DNA from: Rhynchosporium graminicola
Taxonomy: Eukaryota; Ascomycota; Leotiomycetes; Helotiales; Ploettnerulaceae
Direction of reading: 5' to 3'
Assembly (NCBI GenBank): GCA_900074885.1
Contig: FJUW01000071.1
Span: 62,001 to 126,000 of the forward strand
Length of the DNA stretch: 64,000 bases
Part shown: positions 48,075-57,963 of the stretch, one piece after another
Position numbering within the stretch: the first letter of the stretch is position 1
Layout of the letters: each line of letters starts with the position of its first letter
The notes under the pieces: generated by a model
What the model was told of the DNA's origin: nothing
The model's database searches: none
Seen by the model: only the letters and a program-made list of their open reading frames with translations
Position numbers and translations under genes: made by a program

Positions 48075-50681
48075 ATGTCTTCGCTATTGACCCTCTGCTA
48101 CGTCCTCCTAGCATCATCCCTCACTGTGATGTCTTCTTCCTCCATCTACTCACGCCTACGGGCAAGACTCTCCAGCAGCCAAACCCCCCAGCTCCTAGAA
48201 GCGCCAAAGTCCGACAGTCAGCAAACGGAGGATTGTGAGGCCGTTCAGAAGGCGATATCTGAAGCGGTGGCTGCTGCTCTCAACAATGAGGAATTTATCA
48301 AAGCAGTTGCGAGCCACTTGGCTGTTCAACTCCAACCAACCCTCAAGTCCGCTCTGGATATCACCACAGTTGAGTCAAAACTCCTGGCATCAAACGAAGA
48401 GCTATCACAGCGACTTAACGATAGCAACACCCAAACGCTTTCCAAGATCTCCGAACTCTCTACACTTTTAAATACATCCAACACAACAACCACCGACAGA
48501 CTGTCTGCCCTCGATGGAGCTGTTACGAATGTTTCTCAGGGCTTGGTGGAGTTGGGAACCAATATCAAGGCTGTTGAGTTACAAGTGGGGTCTCCAGATA
48601 CTAGTCTGTTGACTTCGCACGGACAAAAGTTGGATACCATATCTGCTGGACTTCAGTCTCTACCATCTCAACTGGAGAAACTTGATTCTATTTCAGCAGA
48701 ATTAGTCACCCTCAAGGAGAACGCCGAGACTGCTGCTTCATTGAAGAACATTTCTTCCGAGCTCACATCAATCAAGACAAATATCGAGACTAGCACCAGC
48801 ACTGGATTCTCCGAATTGAACTCCCAAGTCGGAACGATTCTTACTGCTCTCCATTCCCAAGACTCTACCTTGACCGAGATCAAGGCCGCTGACTTTACTC
48901 CTGTTATTGCTAGCCTTGAATCACAAATCGCCGCTATCTCGACTTCGATCTCTGCCCTCAAGACTTCCGATGTTACTCCAGATATTCTCGCCGCCGTGCA
49001 ATTGTCCAACGAGTCGCACGCTTCTCATGCCAAGGCCCTGGTTGATATTCCAAATTCCATCAGCGAGATCAAGACTGTTGTTACGAACCCAGCTGCTCCT
49101 CCGGAGAAGGCTGATCTCTCATCTCTTGAGACATCAATTCAAAAACTCACTACTAGCGTTTCTGAGATCAATACTGCTGTCAACACGCCTGCACCTGCTG
49201 TTGAGAAAACTGACCTTACGCCTCTACAGAACTCGGTTGACAAGCTTTCTGCTACACTTGCAGAGGTTAAGACTGCCGTGGAGAAGGAAGTCCCAGCTGT
49301 GGAGAAGGTCGATCTGGCTCCACTGACATCCACCCTCGATGTACACACCACTCACCTGTCGGAGATTAAGTCTGTCATTTCAGCTCAACCGGCGGTTGAG
49401 AAGACTGATCTCACCCCTCTGCAGAGCTCAGTCGACAAGCTTTCTGCTACCCTTGCAGAGATCAAGACTGTCGTGGAGAAGGAAGTCCCGACTGCCGAGA
49501 AAGTCGATCTGGCTCCACTGACATCCACACTCGACACACACACCACACACCTGTCAGAGATCAAAACTGCTATCTCGACCCCGCCTGCTGTTGCCGAGAA
49601 GACCGATCTATCGTCCCTTGAGTCATCTGTCGAGAAGCTGGCTGCTTCTCTTGCTGACATTAAGGCTGCTGTCGAGAAGGAAACTCCTGCAGTTGAGAAG
49701 GTTGATTTTTCTCCACTCGTTTCGACGCTTGATACCCACACTACCCACCTGAATGAGATCAAAGGACTTGTCGCTGCACCGGCTCCGGCCCCAATTATTG
49801 ACAAGGCCATCGATCTCTCCAAGCTCGAGTCTTCGATCGAGAAGCTTTCGACTACCCTCGATTCCCACACTGGCCATCTCTCTGATATCAAAGGTGTCGT
49901 TGCTACACCTGCCCCAGCTAGCAAGGAAGTAGATGTCTCAGGCATCGAGGGCTCGATCCAGAAGCTCCAAGCTCTCGTTAAAGCTATACCAACCAGCATC
50001 AAGGATGACGAGATTCTCGCCTCTGTTGCATCCCTCAAGTCAACCGTCGAAGCCATTCCCGTGCCTGTTGCCGGACAGGCTGTCAAGGATGATGAGATTT
50101 TGTCTTCATGTGCCACTATCAAGACTCTGATCGAAGGTCTCCCCATTCCACCTGTTGCCGTCGTTGGTAAGGATGATGAGATTTTAGTCTCTGTACAAGC
50201 AGTCAAGGCACTTGTCGAGGGTCTCCCGAAACCAGCTGCTCAAATTCCAGGTAAAGACGACGAGATACTCTCCTCCATCGCTTCCGTCGAATCTCTCGTC
50301 AAGGCCTTTCCTGCTCCTGTTACACAAAAGGATACCAAGGATGAAGAGATCCTCGCATCGATTGCCTCGATCTCAACACTCGTCAAGGCCATTCCCACCA
50401 CTCTTTCGGTCGACAAATCAGAAGATATCCTTAGCGAAGTCAAGAGCGTGAAGGCTATCTCCGAGGAGACTAAGAAGGAAGCTGCCGCCTTGACCACAAT
50501 CGTCAGCTCCAGTCTGGACAAGGAGATCTTGAGCGAGGTTAAGATCGTCAAAGGATTGGTTGAGAAGCAGAATAGTGCTGTAGATGTGAAGAATGTTGGA
50601 AGTAGTGATAAGGGTATTGCTGTCAAGGAGAACGGAAATGGTGTGAAGGTTGATGCGGTTGAGATTGAGCCTGTGGCTTAG
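48075..50681 (+). CDS. Secreted or anchored repeat protein, alternating 33-residue units
   Basis: Single-exon frame of 868 aa from the first ATG (the frame extends upstream to 47961 without another ATG). Residues 1-20 (MSSLLTLCYVLLASSLTVMS) are a signal peptide or anchor. Residues 40-340 are helical and Ser/Thr/Leu-rich, like a coiled coil. From 344 to about 640 there are nine units of about 33 residues. Most units share an EK-x-DL-x-PL core and a later LSEIK, and they alternate between type A (SVDKLSATLAEVKTAVEKE) and type B (STLDVHTTHLSEIKSVIS). From about 640 a second repeat of 27-32 residues begins with KDDEIL and occurs about five times, followed by two degenerate copies. I do not recognise the family. 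A long rod, surface filament or scaffold is a reasonable inference. Nucleotide copies are diverged, so the protein is maintained rather than freshly amplified. Strong codon bias (many GAG, AAG, CTC) favours a well-expressed gene. Confidence 0.82.
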   Translation: MSSLLTLCYVLLASSLTVMSSSSIYSRLRARLSSSQTPQLLEAPKSDSQQTEDCEAVQKAISEAVAAALNNEEFIKAVASHLAVQLQPTLKSALDITTVESKLLASNEELSQRLNDSNTQTLSKISELSTLLNTSNTTTTDRLSALDGAVTNVSQGLVELGTNIKAVELQVGSPDTSLLTSHGQKLDTISAGLQSLPSQLEKLDSISAELVTLKENAETAASLKNISSELTSIKTNIETSTSTGFSELNSQVGTILTALHSQDSTLTEIKAADFTPVIASLESQIAAISTSISALKTSDVTPDILAAVQLSNESHASHAKALVDIPNSISEIKTVVTNPAAPPEKADLSSLETSIQKLTTSVSEINTAVNTPAPAVEKTDLTPLQNSVDKLSATLAEVKTAVEKEVPAVEKVDLAPLTSTLDVHTTHLSEIKSVISAQPAVEKTDLTPLQSSVDKLSATLAEIKTVVEKEVPTAEKVDLAPLTSTLDTHTTHLSEIKTAISTPPAVAEKTDLSSLESSVEKLAASLADIKAAVEKETPAVEKVDFSPLVSTLDTHTTHLNEIKGLVAAPAPAPIIDKAIDLSKLESSIEKLSTTLDSHTGHLSDIKGVVATPAPASKEVDVSGIEGSIQKLQALVKAIPTSIKDDEILASVASLKSTVEAIPVPVAGQAVKDDEILSSCATIKTLIEGLPIPPVAVVGKDDEILVSVQAVKALVEGLPKPAAQIPGKDDEILSSIASVESLVKAFPAPVTQKDTKDEEILASIASISTLVKAIPTTLSVDKSEDILSEVKSVKAISEETKKEAAALTTIVSSSLDKEILSEVKIVKGLVEKQNSAVDVKNVGSSDKGIAVKENGNGVKVDAVEIEPVA

Positions 50682-51767
50682 ATCTCCTGCGAGGACCTCC
50701 CACTTTCAATGATAACTTGATGGTGGTCTTAAAGTATGGATTTCTACGATAAAATGGTGGAGGATTTAATGAGCTATGATGGCTGGCTATGAGAAGGGGT
50801 TCTTTACTGGATGATATGACTCAAGATGAGAAGAGAGACTGTATTGCCTATGTTTTTTCAGCGTGCTGATGTCTATTATACCCTTTGCTTCCATTTTGGA
50901 CTTGGTCGAGCGAGTTTGAGATGATTGGGCTTGATTGCTTTGTTTATGCTTAGATGCCCCTCTTCCAGATCTGAAGAGGGATGAAAATGTCATTCTGTTC
51001 GCTTCTGAATTATGCGTGGTCTAATACGGAACTGTGACTGTCTGTACTCCATTATGCTGAACCCAGAGGATATTCACTTGCCATGTGGCCGTTGGCCGTA
51101 TTCAGGAATCGGGGACCAATGATCCAGGAACACTCCAAATCGTATGCGCTCAAATACATCTCCGCCTCACTTTCACCTGAAAACTTCAGACTGACAGGGA
51201 AGAGGAGACTTTATATGAGTATTGCTTGGAGAGGAAGACAACTTCGTGAACTGCGATGATAATCATAGCTGTTGTTGCGCTGAATTGTATGCTTCGTTGA
51301 TCTATTGTATGACTGTTTAACCAACGCGATAATGAACACGGGAATGAACACGTGTAGTGTCTCTTGAACACTAAAAATACTCAGTCCATTGCTTCACAAA
51401 TGCTTTGACATAACCGAACCTTGTGGACTTGATTACTCCTCGCTTTCACTTCAGAACTCGCGAGGAGTCGAATCCGGATGCTCCTAGCTCGCGATGGTCT
51501 TCAAATGGAATAGATGATGACGTCTGGAAACAGAACCGAAGTACTGAGGAATTCTTCATATTAAAATCAATCAATATGGCAACGCTCACGAGATATGATC
51601 ACAACACAAGGGGAGTTGATAGAAGACTATATTTGATGCTGCCACAGTATGAATTACTGGTTGGGAGAAGTCAACCACTTTCCCCAATACTGCCCCGCGA
51701 CATCCTCCTCCTGGAACACTTGAATACAGCAAGCAATCTAAGACCCATGTCAGCACCGATATTTCTA
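50682..51767. other. Intergenic, nothing supported
   Basis: 3' region of the repeat-protein gene and then AT-rich DNA. A plus-strand frame at 51423-51863 overlaps the Zn2Cys6 gene antisense and is not supported. Confidence 0.4.
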
Positions 51768-52900
51768 TCAATTAATGTTGATTTTGGGCTTCTTCCTTGC
51801 TGGACCTTTGATCTGTGCCTCGGACGCGGGCACATAATCAGAATCTGGACTGTCGGAAGATGATGCAGATAATTCCGGAGATTCCCAGCCGCCATGCTCA
51901 TCTTCGTCGCTTTCTATATTCCTCTTAGGATAAGAAACTTTCGATTTGGTTCTCTTAGCAGGCTTCTTGAAGGTTGGGAACGCTTCATGTAGGGTTTCTT
52001 TGATGTCCTTGGATATGGGGAAAGGACGAGGTGCTAATAGGACAGATTGATTGGAACGCTTCGTATAGCCGTTCATCCTCTTTGATGTGAGTCTAGAGTC
52101 GAATTTTGTGCTTTTAGAAGGGAAATCATAGACTTCTGAGATTTTAAATTGATCGCTCCTGTTTCCGCATTCGTCTGCATTGATCTTTGGTGCAAACACT
52201 GGTGACTTAACGCCAATGCCAGGCTCAACACAGGTGGGATCTGATGTTGACTGCTCAGATGGCCTTTGAGAAATCCAATCATCTACTATTCGTGGTGGGT
52301 CGTCCAAGCCACTAAAAGTGATGCAGGAAGTGCCTGCTCTATCGTCAGCATACATTGCCAGGACTCGTTTAGTCGCGAGCCGCCACTCACTTCCTGGATA
52401 GGGACTTTTCGCGGAGCGTTCCAGATTTTCTGACACCTCCTCTGAGCTCTCATCTTTTATCTGTTGTGCTCGCAATTTCTTCCATGTCAGTTCCCAGGTG
52501 GGACCATAGACACAGTCTTCTAAGAATCAGTACTAATGCTCGTCTCATGATTGAACAGAATTGACTCACTTAATCCATAAGCCGCGCAGGATCCGCAATT
52601 AGGGTAATCAAAATCGCAAGTTGCCACTTTTGCCGTGCATTGAAGGCAGGCCAATCTTATGAAATGTATCCTGGCTTGTTCTGAACTTCGGAGATTCTCT
52701 GAGATGTCGATGAAGACTGGCTGTTTCTTCCTACCTCCGCATATCGAGCTCATTGGAGATCCAAGATGTAGTGCCGGAGTCCAGCTTGGAGGATGATCAA
52801 GCGTAAATGAGGATTGCCCGTCGGTAGAGTGATCAGAGGTCTCCGTCGGGTTATCGCGCAGGGTTATTCTGCTTGTTGGCTCAGTTGCCATCGTATACAT
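51768..52900 (-). CDS. Zn(II)2Cys6-type protein with unusual metal loop
   Basis: Two exons (52900-52570 and 52516-51768) with a 53-bp phase-1 intron give 359 aa. The intron acceptor GAAG was chosen because it yields the conserved NCVY end of the cluster. Six Cys are spaced exactly as in fungal zinc clusters: C85-x2-C88-x6-C95-x6-C102-x2-C105-x6-C112. The loop between C88 and C95 is TAKVAT with a single Lys, where DNA-binding members have several basic residues. No fungal transcription-factor homology domain follows; instead the tail is hydrophilic with an acidic Ser/Asp stretch and a basic end (KKPKININ). It may be a divergent regulator or a protein that uses the fold for something other than DNA contact. 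The start could be codon 1 or the Met at codon 4. Divergent from the lipase gene. Confidence 0.75.
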
Positions 52901-54332
52901 ACGGCTGCTCCTAAAGAATGTTGTGGTATTGATACTACTCTTATGAGAACTTCTTCGAGAGTGATGCTCGTGAATGTCTACAGAGCCAAGGTTGGTTGTT
53001 GATAACTTCTGAATTTAAGCGAGGCAGGAGCGACTTCCAAAGTCGTTACTGACGCTCTCCTCCCCTAACACAAAAAGGGGATTGGCAATACTTATCCAAA
53101 CATGTCCTGGTAATACTAACGAGAATCATGAAATGTCTTAAGGTTTCTTGAGGCATTGAAGGATAGGGTCAGAGACCTCCTCAACATGTAATATCTCCAC
53201 ATGACACGCCAAACATCATGAATAGATTCATAGTGCAAGCACCTGCCTCGAGTAACATCGACTCAAGCATGATCTAATGTGGTTAAATTTCGCAAAGTCA
53301 TTGGACAATGTAAAATCAAACAAGGGCGTCAGACTAAAGACATGGAAGCAAATATTCTGATGTTTACGAACCTATCCTCGTAGCTTGCCCCTCACCCGCT
53401 CATTCGCACATGTACATAGCAACTTCCAATCCAAAGGTCTCGTTTCCAAAATTAGCATGAAAACATGCATTTTCTCTCCATACAGTACAGGATGCCTGCT
53501 CATTGCTCTGAAAACCAAAAATGCTTCTCCAAGTGCCACCTGTGGTTTTCCAAGATCTTTACCTTGATGTCATTCGGCAATGGCAAGGGCTTTGATGATC
53601 CCGTTAATGCCGATATTTGGTAAATTTACCTATTTCAGCCTTTTTTTTCATGGCTAGGATATTATTCAAACCCATAATCACAGTTCGACAACCAAAGTTC
53701 CCAGACCAACGACTCCGTCCCGGCATGGGAGAACGACTATGAATTAGGTGCTGCCACCAGTCACTCGTGGTCCAGCATTTCTGAGCCAGTGTAGAATTGA
53801 ACTGACTTGTGCATGAATGACGATTTGAATGGTTGGTTTGATCACGAATAGATTTCAAACACCCTGCACACCCGCTTCGGTCACGAAAAATCGCTTGGCG
53901 ACGAATATTAGTGGGGGTATGTCAACAACACCCCTCGATCACATACTATATCCATATTACTTGAAATACGAACAAGCAGTTAATGTTTCTTCAACTATTG
54001 AACGTCTATGGGTAACTATGTTCATGTTGTGCCAGTAAGACTCCTCTGTTCATCCCAATAGGTGACTGGTCGGTCTTGGCGGCTGTCACATGCCTTTCGA
54101 CTGAAAACAAAACGCGTCAGGAGGGCAGTAAGACCAATGACCAGTCAACTATCAATGCCAAAGCTCAACAAAACAAGCCTGAGATTCTGGATTTCCACAC
54201 GCGGCACCATGCTCCATCCTCTAACAACAACTCGACTATCTACGACTCATCCGAAAACCTACAGTTGGATGGACGTGGCATCGGAAGACGCAGGAACGAA
54301 TAACGCACAGCAAATACAAGTCGAAAGACGAG
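52901..54332. other. Divergent intergenic stretch upstream of the lipase gene
   Basis: About 1.4 kb containing both promoters. Two overlapping open frames at 54062-54346 and 54076-54303 (+) lie just before the lipase start; they show no motif and probably belong to the leader or are chance. Confidence 0.4.
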
Positions 54333-57300
54333 ATGGAGCAGGGTGAGGACGGCTCCGAGGGGCGGGAAATCGAATTGAAAGCATCTTCTACTATAGCGGA
54401 GACATCGACTCTCCTTCCAGCACACGTTGCAAACGTAGTGAGTCTGGTTACAAGATCCAGTTCCCTGTACCTACGCCTCGGGACGTTCATCGGTGGACTT
54501 GCTCTCGATGGCGCACGAGTCACGACTTTGACTGGGCTTGAATTGAGCAGAGCAGTCATCGAAGGCATACTACACAGAGCTGGACGAGATGTATCTGTGC
54601 GGAGCACTGGAGAATTGGGGAAGGCTGAAGCGGACAGTATACTGGAACGAAGCATTGCGACGCTACATACTACAATGACAAGCATATCTTTTGCTGCTTC
54701 GACAGGCTTCTACATATCCTCTGTAGCGCTGCATGGAGCTGGGGATTTGTCCCAGCAACTGTTGGCCACACTGGACAGCATACTGGGCAGCACCGACTCT
54801 AGTCGAGCAATTGCCAGCATTGTCACACTCATTCGACGAGAATTCCAGAACCCGGCCACTGGACGGGAGGGGGAGAAAGTAGGAGTTGCAGATTTGTTAG
54901 TAGGAATTTGCGGGCTGGCTCTACTACAAAAATGGTGCAAGAAGATTACAGATGCGGAGGGTAGTGCGGTCGTAGTAGTTTGGGATGTAGTGGTGCTGGA
55001 CGATGGCAGGAGAGCGGATGTCATCAGCAAGGACGAACCAAATGCCGAGAAGCGATTGATTCGGGCTGGATCGATGTCATTTGTTACCCCTGGAGACGAT
55101 CAAGTTGTGCAAACAATTGAGAGAGATGGTATTATCGAGGACGAATCCGATGATGCTTTTCCAGAAATCAGTCTCAAGCAACAGATTATGGATTCCCTGC
55201 CAGCTGACGCTTCAGTGTCGATTATAACGAAGACCACAACTACTAAGACTATTACCGTTGAGATTTCTGGTGCTCATCCGCCGGATCTGTCACCACCTCT
55301 TGGATTTGAAATCCTAGAAGAAAATGCCCATCACATAGGGGAGACAGACCTTGGTGGTGAGGTATTGACAAATAAGCAGAAGGTCGACCTTATGGTTCCA
55401 ATATATAGAGTGGTATATCGAATCTCTCGAAACAAGTTGCAGGGTGCCAATGTTGTATCAAATGGGGAGTTTGATGCTGAACATGCTATCGAAGATAGTG
55501 ACGAGGAAGGAATGGGTGAGGACCCTACTGCTATCGAAGTTGCTCCTTTGATCAGTTCGCCGCTCTTCTCTCTTCCGCCTCCGCCTTCAGCCAGGAAGGA
55601 CGCCCGAAAGGTGTCTGTAGACAATGCAAGTCCAGGCAGTCCTCCCTCGACCACATCTGGTGACGAGAGACTCCTCGGAATTTCTTCGATTCCTATTTCG
55701 AAACCATCGGATCCAGTTGCCAATCAGAAACGATCCCGAAAGCCAATGAGCTCCGCATCTTCTGTCTCCGATGTATCCCCCTCAAAGAAAATGGTAACGA
55801 AACACCCAATCTCAAAAAGACCTAGACCCGAATTGTCACCCGCGAAAGCCAATGAGAAGAAAGGATCCTTCCGAAATGCTCTCAGGAAAGGGTCTGGTAC
55901 AACGCTGTCAAACGTATGGAGTAAGGATTTACCTGATCCTCCAGCTTTCAAACCATCAACACAAAAACCAGCGCGGGCAGGTCTCGGCCATTCAGCAACA
56001 ATAACATCACACCTCCCAGTTCCTCAGAGAAATACTAGGATAGTTCCCGCTCGACACGCACCCCGAGCACCCCAGCGAGGCAGCCCAAACTCCTTCTCTT
56101 CTCGAGATCTTGGCCTCATGCATCAACCGACACGGAGAAGCCCATCAAGAGCTGGCTTTTACTCGATTCATGAAAGACGCCGGAATTCGATCGTGTCTCA
56201 AACAGATACATATTCAATTCATCCAGCCGAGACTCGACCAGGGTCACCCACAGCTTTTCGGACACATCTCAGGGCTCAGAGTGATCTGGTGCGGGCACGA
56301 TCTGAAAAGAACATCGTCTCGCAACCCATATCCATAACGACTAATCATCGACGTTCGAGGAGTGTTGTTCCCAGTATTTATACTCTCAATACAAATGACT
56401 CGGCGACTTCGCTTGTCATTGCAAACAAGCCTCGGCGTAGCGCCTTCGAGGATGCTCAGACTATCGAAGCTTTGATGCACACAGGTTTTGTCGATGGACT
56501 ATTTCCTCAACACCACCTTATTCGGAATATCACACGTTTCGTGAGATTTGCATCGGCCTCGTATGGCGCAAGCTTTCTTCGGGTCATGGGTATCGTTACT
56601 TCCAAAGGACCAAGCACTAAGGAAATTGAGACATCACACCATCACGAGCATCATTCATTCTCAACACATACGCAGTTACCACCAGCGACCATTCTGTTGT
56701 CGTCGTTCGTTGATCCACAAGGCGGTACAGATTCAACGGGTAACACTAACACGGGAGTGCCAATGGTGCATTTTGTGTCTCTGGACCACGAGTCTAGAGC
56801 TGTCGTACTGACTTGCCGTGGTACACTGGGATTTGAAGATGTTCTGACGGACATGACTTGTGACTATGACGAGCTTATTTACCGGGGTAAAGCATACAAG
56901 GTCCACAAAGGTATTCATGCATCAGCGCGACGCCTTCTGGATGGTGGCGGAGGACGTGTTATGGCAACAATTGCCACTGCTTTGGAGGAATTCCCAGAAT
57001 ACGGTCTGGTAATGTGCGGACATTCTCTTGGTGGTGGCGTTACAGCTTTACTGGCGATTTTGATATCGGAACCATCCGCAGATCCATCATCGACTGCCTT
57101 TTTTACAGCATCTGATTATTCATCGCCTCAATCTCTTCTCACAGCTTCACAAGGGGAATCGAGCACGGCACCATCAAGAATTCGTCTGCCAGCAGGACGT
57201 CCTATTCATGTTTATGCTTATGGACCTCCAGCTACCGTCTCGCCTTCGCTTCGCCTCGCCACACGAGGATTGATCACAACAATTGTCAATGGCCAGGATC

Positions 57301-57782
57301 TCGTACCATATCTATCCCTCGGTGTCCTCCATGATCTCCAGGCTGTAGCATTGGCTTTCAAGACAGATAACTCTGGGGCCAAGGGGGAGGTCAGGAAAAG
57401 AATCTGGCAAGGCATCACAGGGACTTTCTTGGACAAGTGGTACGCTAACCGTCCACCGGGGATGAATACCGAGGAGGACGATCAGTGGGCGTACTCAGCC
57501 TTGAAAGCGCTGCGTGCTTCCATGCTTTCAGCCAAACTTCTCCCCCCTGGCGAGGTTTTCCTTGCTGAAACGATGCCGGTGCTTCAGCGCGACGCATTTC
57601 TTGCTCGAAATGATGAAGGCAAAGGACTTGGTCGGCCGGCTACTCGAAGTGTGTTGAAATATGTAAAGGATGTGGAGAAAAGGTTCGGCGAAGTAAAATT
57701 TGGTGGCAGTATGCTTCTTGATCATAGTCCAGGCAGGTATGAGACAAGTCTAGGTGCATTGGGAAAGGGTATTCTGGGATAA
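54333..57782 (+). CDS. Class 3 lipase, sn-1 diacylglycerol lipase-like
   Basis: Intronless frame of 1,149 aa. The N-terminal 200 residues contain several moderately hydrophobic helices (LRLGTFIGGLALDGARVTTL, and around 125-150) that could associate with membrane. The centre (about 380-720) is Ser/Pro/Arg-rich and disordered. The lipase 3 domain runs from about 740 to 1140: VVLTCRGTLGFEDVLTDMTC, VHKGIHASARR, the nucleophile elbow GHSLGGG with Ser898, Asp989 in NGQDLVPYLS, and His1131 in LLDHSPGRYE, which form a plausible triad. Relatives are fungal and animal DAG lipases that release fatty acid from the sn-1 position of diacylglycerol; the substrate here is inferred. A His-rich HHHEHHSF stretch is inserted near 770. 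The 3' end converges on the ligase gene, 181 bp away. Confidence 0.92.
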   Translation: MEQGEDGSEGREIELKASSTIAETSTLLPAHVANVVSLVTRSSSLYLRLGTFIGGLALDGARVTTLTGLELSRAVIEGILHRAGRDVSVRSTGELGKAEADSILERSIATLHTTMTSISFAASTGFYISSVALHGAGDLSQQLLATLDSILGSTDSSRAIASIVTLIRREFQNPATGREGEKVGVADLLVGICGLALLQKWCKKITDAEGSAVVVVWDVVVLDDGRRADVISKDEPNAEKRLIRAGSMSFVTPGDDQVVQTIERDGIIEDESDDAFPEISLKQQIMDSLPADASVSIITKTTTTKTITVEISGAHPPDLSPPLGFEILEENAHHIGETDLGGEVLTNKQKVDLMVPIYRVVYRISRNKLQGANVVSNGEFDAEHAIEDSDEEGMGEDPTAIEVAPLISSPLFSLPPPPSARKDARKVSVDNASPGSPPSTTSGDERLLGISSIPISKPSDPVANQKRSRKPMSSASSVSDVSPSKKMVTKHPISKRPRPELSPAKANEKKGSFRNALRKGSGTTLSNVWSKDLPDPPAFKPSTQKPARAGLGHSATITSHLPVPQRNTRIVPARHAPRAPQRGSPNSFSSRDLGLMHQPTRRSPSRAGFYSIHERRRNSIVSQTDTYSIHPAETRPGSPTAFRTHLRAQSDLVRARSEKNIVSQPISITTNHRRSRSVVPSIYTLNTNDSATSLVIANKPRRSAFEDAQTIEALMHTGFVDGLFPQHHLIRNITRFVRFASASYGASFLRVMGIVTSKGPSTKEIETSHHHEHHSFSTHTQLPPATILLSSFVDPQGGTDSTGNTNTGVPMVHFVSLDHESRAVVLTCRGTLGFEDVLTDMTCDYDELIYRGKAYKVHKGIHASARRLLDGGGGRVMATIATALEEFPEYGLVMCGHSLGGGVTALLAILISEPSADPSSTAFFTASDYSSPQSLLTASQGESSTAPSRIRLPAGRPIHVYAYGPPATVSPSLRLATRGLITTIVNGQDLVPYLSLGVLHDLQAVALAFKTDNSGAKGEVRKRIWQGITGTFLDKWYANRPPGMNTEEDDQWAYSALKALRASMLSAKLLPPGEVFLAETMPVLQRDAFLARNDEGKGLGRPATRSVLKYVKDVEKRFGEVKFGGSMLLDHSPGRYETSLGALGKGILG

Positions 57783-57963
57783 ACTAGAAAGACTGTGGCG
57801 ACATGGTTCTGTACGAAATGACTTCGAATGTGTTGACGAACAATGTCTCAACGCCTTTGCATGGGCTTCTTCACCATCATTATTGCATCTTCTGGTGTTG
57901 CGAAGTTTGCTCTCATCATTTCATTGAGTTGAGATTGTAGTGTGGCGGTGAGATACTTTATTA

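Noticed and set aside
49385..50206. 273-codon open frame on the minus strand inside the repeat protein gene
   Set aside because: It mirrors the repeats and codon bias of the plus-strand gene; no independent start, motif or splice signal.
51423..51863. 146-codon plus-strand frame
   Set aside because: Its 3' part is antisense to the tail of the Zn2Cys6 gene and it has no recognisable motif.
54062..54346. Two overlapping frames just before the lipase start, as possible first exons
   Set aside because: No splice pair joins them in phase to the lipase, and the lipase N-terminus is complete from 54333.
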